This document shows positions 8,420 through 10,487 of a stretch of DNA of 10,487 bases, in pieces. Where the stretch lies: contig SKZL01000163.1 in the NCBI GenBank assembly GCA_007127395.1, positions 1 through 10,487 of the forward strand, read 5' to 3'. The stretch's first letter is position 1, and each line of letters begins with the position of its first letter. A program made the translations under genes and the position numbers. The DNA is from Balneolaceae bacterium (lineage in GTDB: Bacteria > Bacteroidota > Rhodothermia > Balneolales > Balneolaceae). A model generated the notes under the pieces. It did no database searches. It was not told the DNA's origin and saw only the letters and a program-made list of their open reading frames with translations.

Positions 8420-9310
8420 TTACTGCTGAATGACTGCATCTGAGCGGTCACCATATTCAGACCATGAACCTTCATACGGCCGCACTGAGTCATACCCCAT
8501 AAGCCTGAGTGTAAAGTAGGCGTGTGATCCTCTGACATTAGTATGGCAGTGTGGAATCACCTCTTTGTCCGGTGTAATCCCAAGTTCTGCAAACATCAAC
8601 CGGATCTCCTCGGCCGGCAGGAATCTTGACACACCTTCCGTTTCGAGAACAGAACTCCACTCCAGGTTCACTGCATTCGGAATATGGCCGCCTCTTTCAG
8701 CTACAATCCTCTCGCCTGAAAATTCCTCCGTTGATCGGGCATCAAAGATGATTTTGTCAGGATCGTTTGCCGCTGCGGTAACATACTCAAAGTCACACAT
8801 CAACCCCTCCTGAACATCAAACTGAAAGGTTCCTGGAGCATGTGTTGCCACCTCTGAAGTAACCGGGAATCCGGCTTCAACCCAAGATCCTAACCCTCCA
8901 TTCAGTAGAGACGCATTTGAAAAGCCGTAATAGTCAAGAGCGTAAAAAAGACGGGCAGCAGCCAGGTGGTTTCCTCCATCATAGATAACCACCCTGTGAT
9001 CTCTGTTTAACCCAAGATTTCTCATTTTTTCTTGAAATTGATCCGGTCCGATCAGATAGTTTGGAATCGGGTTATCCGAATCGGTCAGCTCCCGAACTGC
9101 AGCAAAGTGAGTTGCTCCGGCAATCAATGAGTCATTAAGTTCTGCACGTGCATCAACCAAAAAAAGATCCGGATCATCTAAAATGGAGCTTAACTCATCT
9201 GCAGATAGTAGAAGGTGCGTATTCGGATAGTCCGTCAAAGGGCCCTGCTCTTCGGGAGTGCAAGAAACGAATAACATTGTAATAGCAAGTATTGAAATGA
9301 GATAGCGCAT
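8420..9310 (-). CDS. Exported lipoprotein sulfurtransferase with two rhodanese domains
   Basis: This 296-residue protein is of the tandem rhodanese type (thiosulfate or 3-mercaptopyruvate sulfurtransferase), which moves a sulfane sulfur through a catalytic cysteine. A short hydrophobic signal ends in the lipobox LFVSC, so C17 should be lipidated and the protein anchored in the envelope. The first rhodanese domain (about 35-150) has VDAR, then YDGGNHLAAARLFYAL where a cysteine loop would be; it has no cysteine and is the usual inactive half. The second (about 180-290) has FDARSTEEFSGE, GHIPNAVNLEW and the active loop around C255, CHTNVRGSHAYF, ending in GSWSEYG. The loop CHTNVR differs from the CRKGVT of rhodanese and CGSGVT of mercaptopyruvate sulfurtransferases, so the donor cannot be named. 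Length is standard. It is the upstream gene of a pair with the HD phosphohydrolase. No Shine-Dalgarno sequence is visible. Confidence 0.9.
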   Translation of the reverse strand: MRYLISILAITMLFVSCTPEEQGPLTDYPNTHLLLSADELSSILDDPDLFLVDARAELNDSLIAGATHFAAVRELTDSDNPIPNYLIGPDQFQEKMRNLGLNRDHRVVIYDGGNHLAAARLFYALDYYGFSNASLLNGGLGSWVEAGFPVTSEVATHAPGTFQFDVQEGLMCDFEYVTAAANDPDKIIFDARSTEEFSGERIVAERGGHIPNAVNLEWSSVLETEGVSRFLPAEEIRLMFAELGITPDKEVIPHCHTNVRGSHAYFTLRLMGYDSVRPYEGSWSEYGDRSDAVIQQ

Positions 9311-9338
9311 AATTAGCTTGTTTTATGTGGATGGTTGT

Positions 9339-9542
9339 TCAAATATCAATAAAAAATTTATTTCCCTCGTCTGAATGAATCACAATTTCAGAATAAGTTT
9401 TGTTCTGTAATGTAGTCAATAGAACCAAAACCGTCATTCCTAAATTCATTTCATTGATAATCTTATTTTCTTTCATTATGCTGTTATGATGTTCAGTATG
9501 ACGACACTCCTTGAATGGAACATTCACAAGTTTGATCTTCAT
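9339..9542 (-). CDS. Doubtful small ORF, 67 codons, possible degenerate HPr-like fragment
   Basis: This is an open frame 28 bases upstream of the sulfurtransferase on the same strand. It could be the first gene of that unit, a leader ORF, or nothing. An internal ATG at 9474-9476 would give 46 residues. From that point IINEMNLGM, then K-x-x-S-E-I about 14 residues later, and a following D resemble in spacing the start of an HPr phosphocarrier (I-V-N-x-L-G-L-H-A-R-P ... K-x-x-S-D-I). The active-site histidine and the R-P are absent and the frame stops about halfway through an HPr length. The region is AT-rich, there is no ribosome-binding site, and coding evidence is weak. It may be a decayed gene remnant. 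Confidence 0.25.
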   Translation of the reverse strand: MKIKLVNVPFKECRHTEHHNSIMKENKIINEMNLGMTVLVLLTTLQNKTYSEIVIHSDEGNKFFIDI

Positions 9543-9563
9543 TAAAAAAACAGGGGACTATAC

Positions 9564-9584
9564 GATTTATCGGGCCGATAAATC
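9564..9584. promoter_or_regulatory. 21-bp palindrome, candidate operator upstream of gdhA
   Basis: Two perfect 10-base arms, GATTTATCGG and CCGATAAATC, flank a single central G. It ends 24 bases before the gdhA ATG, so it should lie near the transcription start or in the 5' leader. It also lies 21 bases upstream of the doubtful minus-strand ORF. The nearly spacer-free symmetry suits a homodimeric regulator better than an RNA terminator, since a hairpin could form only a very tight loop and has no T tract after it on the plus strand. It does not match a regulator box I can name. Control of ammonia assimilation is a reasonable inference from position. Confidence 0.5.
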
Positions 9585-9596
9585 AATTAAGAGCTA

Positions 9597-9602
9597 AGAG
9601 GA
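9597..9602 (+). promoter_or_regulatory. Ribosome-binding site of gdhA
   Basis: AGAGGA ends 6 bases before the ATG at 9609. It is the clearest Shine-Dalgarno sequence in the window; the other genes lack one. It supports 9609 as the start and suggests strong translation. Confidence 0.65.
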
Positions 9603-9608
9603 AATATC

Positions 9609-10487
9609 ATGACAGTGCACAAACTGGAGAGCTTCTCAATTCAGTCCATCATGGAACTAATTAAAAAGAGAGATCCGGATCAGCCGGAGTTTCAGCAGGC
9701 TGTCTATGAAGTGATGGAATCTATAGTGCCGTTCATTCAAAAGAATGAAAAGTATCAATCTATCGGCTTGTTGGAGCGACTGATTGAACCGGAACGCACC
9801 TTCATTTTTCGTGTGCCCTGGGAGGATGATGATGGGAACTACCGGGTGAACCGGGGTTATCGTGTACAGTTCAACAGTGCCTTGGGGCCGTACAAAGGCG
9901 GGCTTCGATTCCATCCGTCTGTAAACCTGAGCATCATCAAATTTTTAGCTTTTGAGCAGATTTTTAAAAACTCACTCACCGGTCTGCCTCTCGGTGGTGG
10001 TAAAGGCGGATCTGATTTTAATCCCAAAGAGCTCTCGGATAACGCAGTTATGCGCTTTTGCCAGAGCTTTATGAACGAGTTGTTCAGAAATATTTCAAGT
10101 GATCGTGATGTCCCTGCCGGTGATATCGGTGTAGGGGAAAGAGAGGTTGGATACATGTTTGGGCAGTATAAAAGGCTTACGGCAGAGTTCACAGGTGTGC
10201 TAACCGGAAAAGGCCTCTCATATGGCGGTAGTAAAGTACGAACTCAATCGACCGGTTATGGGCTGCTCAATTTCTTGGAGCAGATGCTGAAACAGCATGG
10301 CCTGCCTCTGGAGAATCAATCTGTGATAATTTCAGGCTCCGGAAACGTGGCTCAATATGCCTGTCAAAAGGCTATCGACCTTGGCGCAAAGGTGATCTCT
10401 ATGTCTGATTCAGATGGATTTATCTATGATAAAGATGGGATTGACGATGAAAAGCTTGAATTTATCATGGAATTGAAAAATGTGAAA
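9609..10487 (+). CDS. gdhA: NADP-type glutamate dehydrogenase, 5' part (runs off the window)
   Basis: This enzyme makes L-glutamate from 2-oxoglutarate and ammonium with NAD(P)H, a cytoplasmic route of ammonia assimilation. The first 293 codons are present of a family length near 450; the frame is open at the window end. The protein matches E. coli GdhA closely along its length. It has [22 protein letters not shown] (substrate-site K96), [11 protein letters not shown] (catalytic K132), [14 protein letters not shown] (D172), [10 protein letters not shown], the STGYGL segment, the Rossmann dinucleotide motif [10 protein letters not shown] (about 242-251) and SDSDG (266-270), the position that influences coenzyme choice. 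All expected catalytic residues are intact. The SDSDG stretch resembles the SDSSG of the NADP enzyme, so NADP preference is likely. The start at 9609 is supported by a good ribosome-binding site and by alignment with the usual N-terminus. A palindrome just upstream may control it. Confidence 0.96.
   Translation, partial: MTVHKLESFSIQSIMELIKKRDPDQPEFQQAVYEVMESIVPFIQKNEKYQSIGLLERLIEPERTFIFRVPWEDDDGNYRVNRGYRVQFNSALGPYKGGLRFHPSVNLSIIKFLAFEQIFKNSLTGLPLGGGKGGSDFNPKELSDNAVMRFCQSFMNELFRNISSDRDVPAGDIGVGEREVGYMFGQYKRLTAEFTGVLTGKGLSYGGSKVRTQSTGYGLLNFLEQMLKQHGLPLENQSVIISGSGNVAQYACQKAIDLGAKVISMSDSDGFIYDKDGIDDEKLEFIMELKNVK

Larger units (their letters stand above)
9311..9608. other. Intergenic region between the sulfurtransferase and gdhA
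   Basis: This AT-rich stretch separates two divergently oriented genes, so it should contain both promoters. It holds the doubtful small ORF (9339-9542) and the palindrome at 9564-9584. Loose promoter-like elements for gdhA are TTGATC (9532-9537) and TATACG (9559-9564), but their 21-base gap is too long for a confident sigma-70 call. I see no tRNA, repeat array or riboswitch-like structure here. Confidence 0.4.

Noticed and set aside
9657..10192. Two overlapping minus-strand frames opposite gdhA
   Set aside because: They lie antisense to a strongly conserved glutamate dehydrogenase and show no domain of their own; they are shadow frames.

Overview
The window looks like ordinary chromosome from a Bacteroidota-like bacterium, possibly the Balneolaeota/Rhodothermota side. 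This is inferred from several traits: most genes lack a Shine-Dalgarno sequence and have A-rich leaders instead, intergenic regions are AT-rich, there is a TPR-fused histidine kinase, and there is an AsmA-like anchored protein with a C-terminus of the type seen in Bacteroidota. No 16S rRNA gene or other decisive taxonomic marker is present. I see no tRNA, rRNA, insertion sequence, integrase, CRISPR array or phage gene.

Layout from left to right. (1) Positions 38-1501, minus strand: a Tat-exported alkaline phosphatase of the PhoA superfamily, interrupted by one in-frame TAA at codon 172 but otherwise intact. (2) Positions 1502-1757: an AT-rich divergent intergenic region. (3) Positions 1758-3836, plus strand: a secreted S9-family prolyl-oligopeptidase-like serine peptidase, closed by a strong intrinsic terminator at 3859-3886. 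(4) Positions 3968-5587, plus strand: a single-pass membrane-anchored AsmA-like protein. (5) Positions 5681-7783, plus strand: a hybrid of periplasmic TPR repeats, one membrane segment and a HisKA/HATPase kinase core. (6) Positions 7787-8401 and 8420-9310, minus strand: a two-gene unit with an exported lipoprotein sulfurtransferase (tandem rhodanese) upstream and an HD-domain phosphohydrolase downstream, meeting the kinase gene tail to tail across 3 bases. (7) Positions 9311-9608: an intergenic region with a doubtful small ORF and a near-perfect 21-bp palindrome. (8) Positions 9609 to the window end, plus strand: the first 293 codons of an NADP-type glutamate dehydrogenase, gdhA.

How the genes relate. 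The left part is an envelope and nutrient-scavenging neighbourhood: phosphate release by the phosphatase, peptide degradation by the S9 peptidase, an envelope AsmA-like protein and an envelope stress or nutrient sensor kinase. The right part is small-molecule metabolism: sulfur transfer, nucleotide or phosphate hydrolysis and ammonia assimilation. Nothing ties all of these into one pathway, and I do not see an undescribed multi-gene system. The two points most worth checking are the isolated nonsense codon in the phosphatase and the palindrome in front of gdhA.
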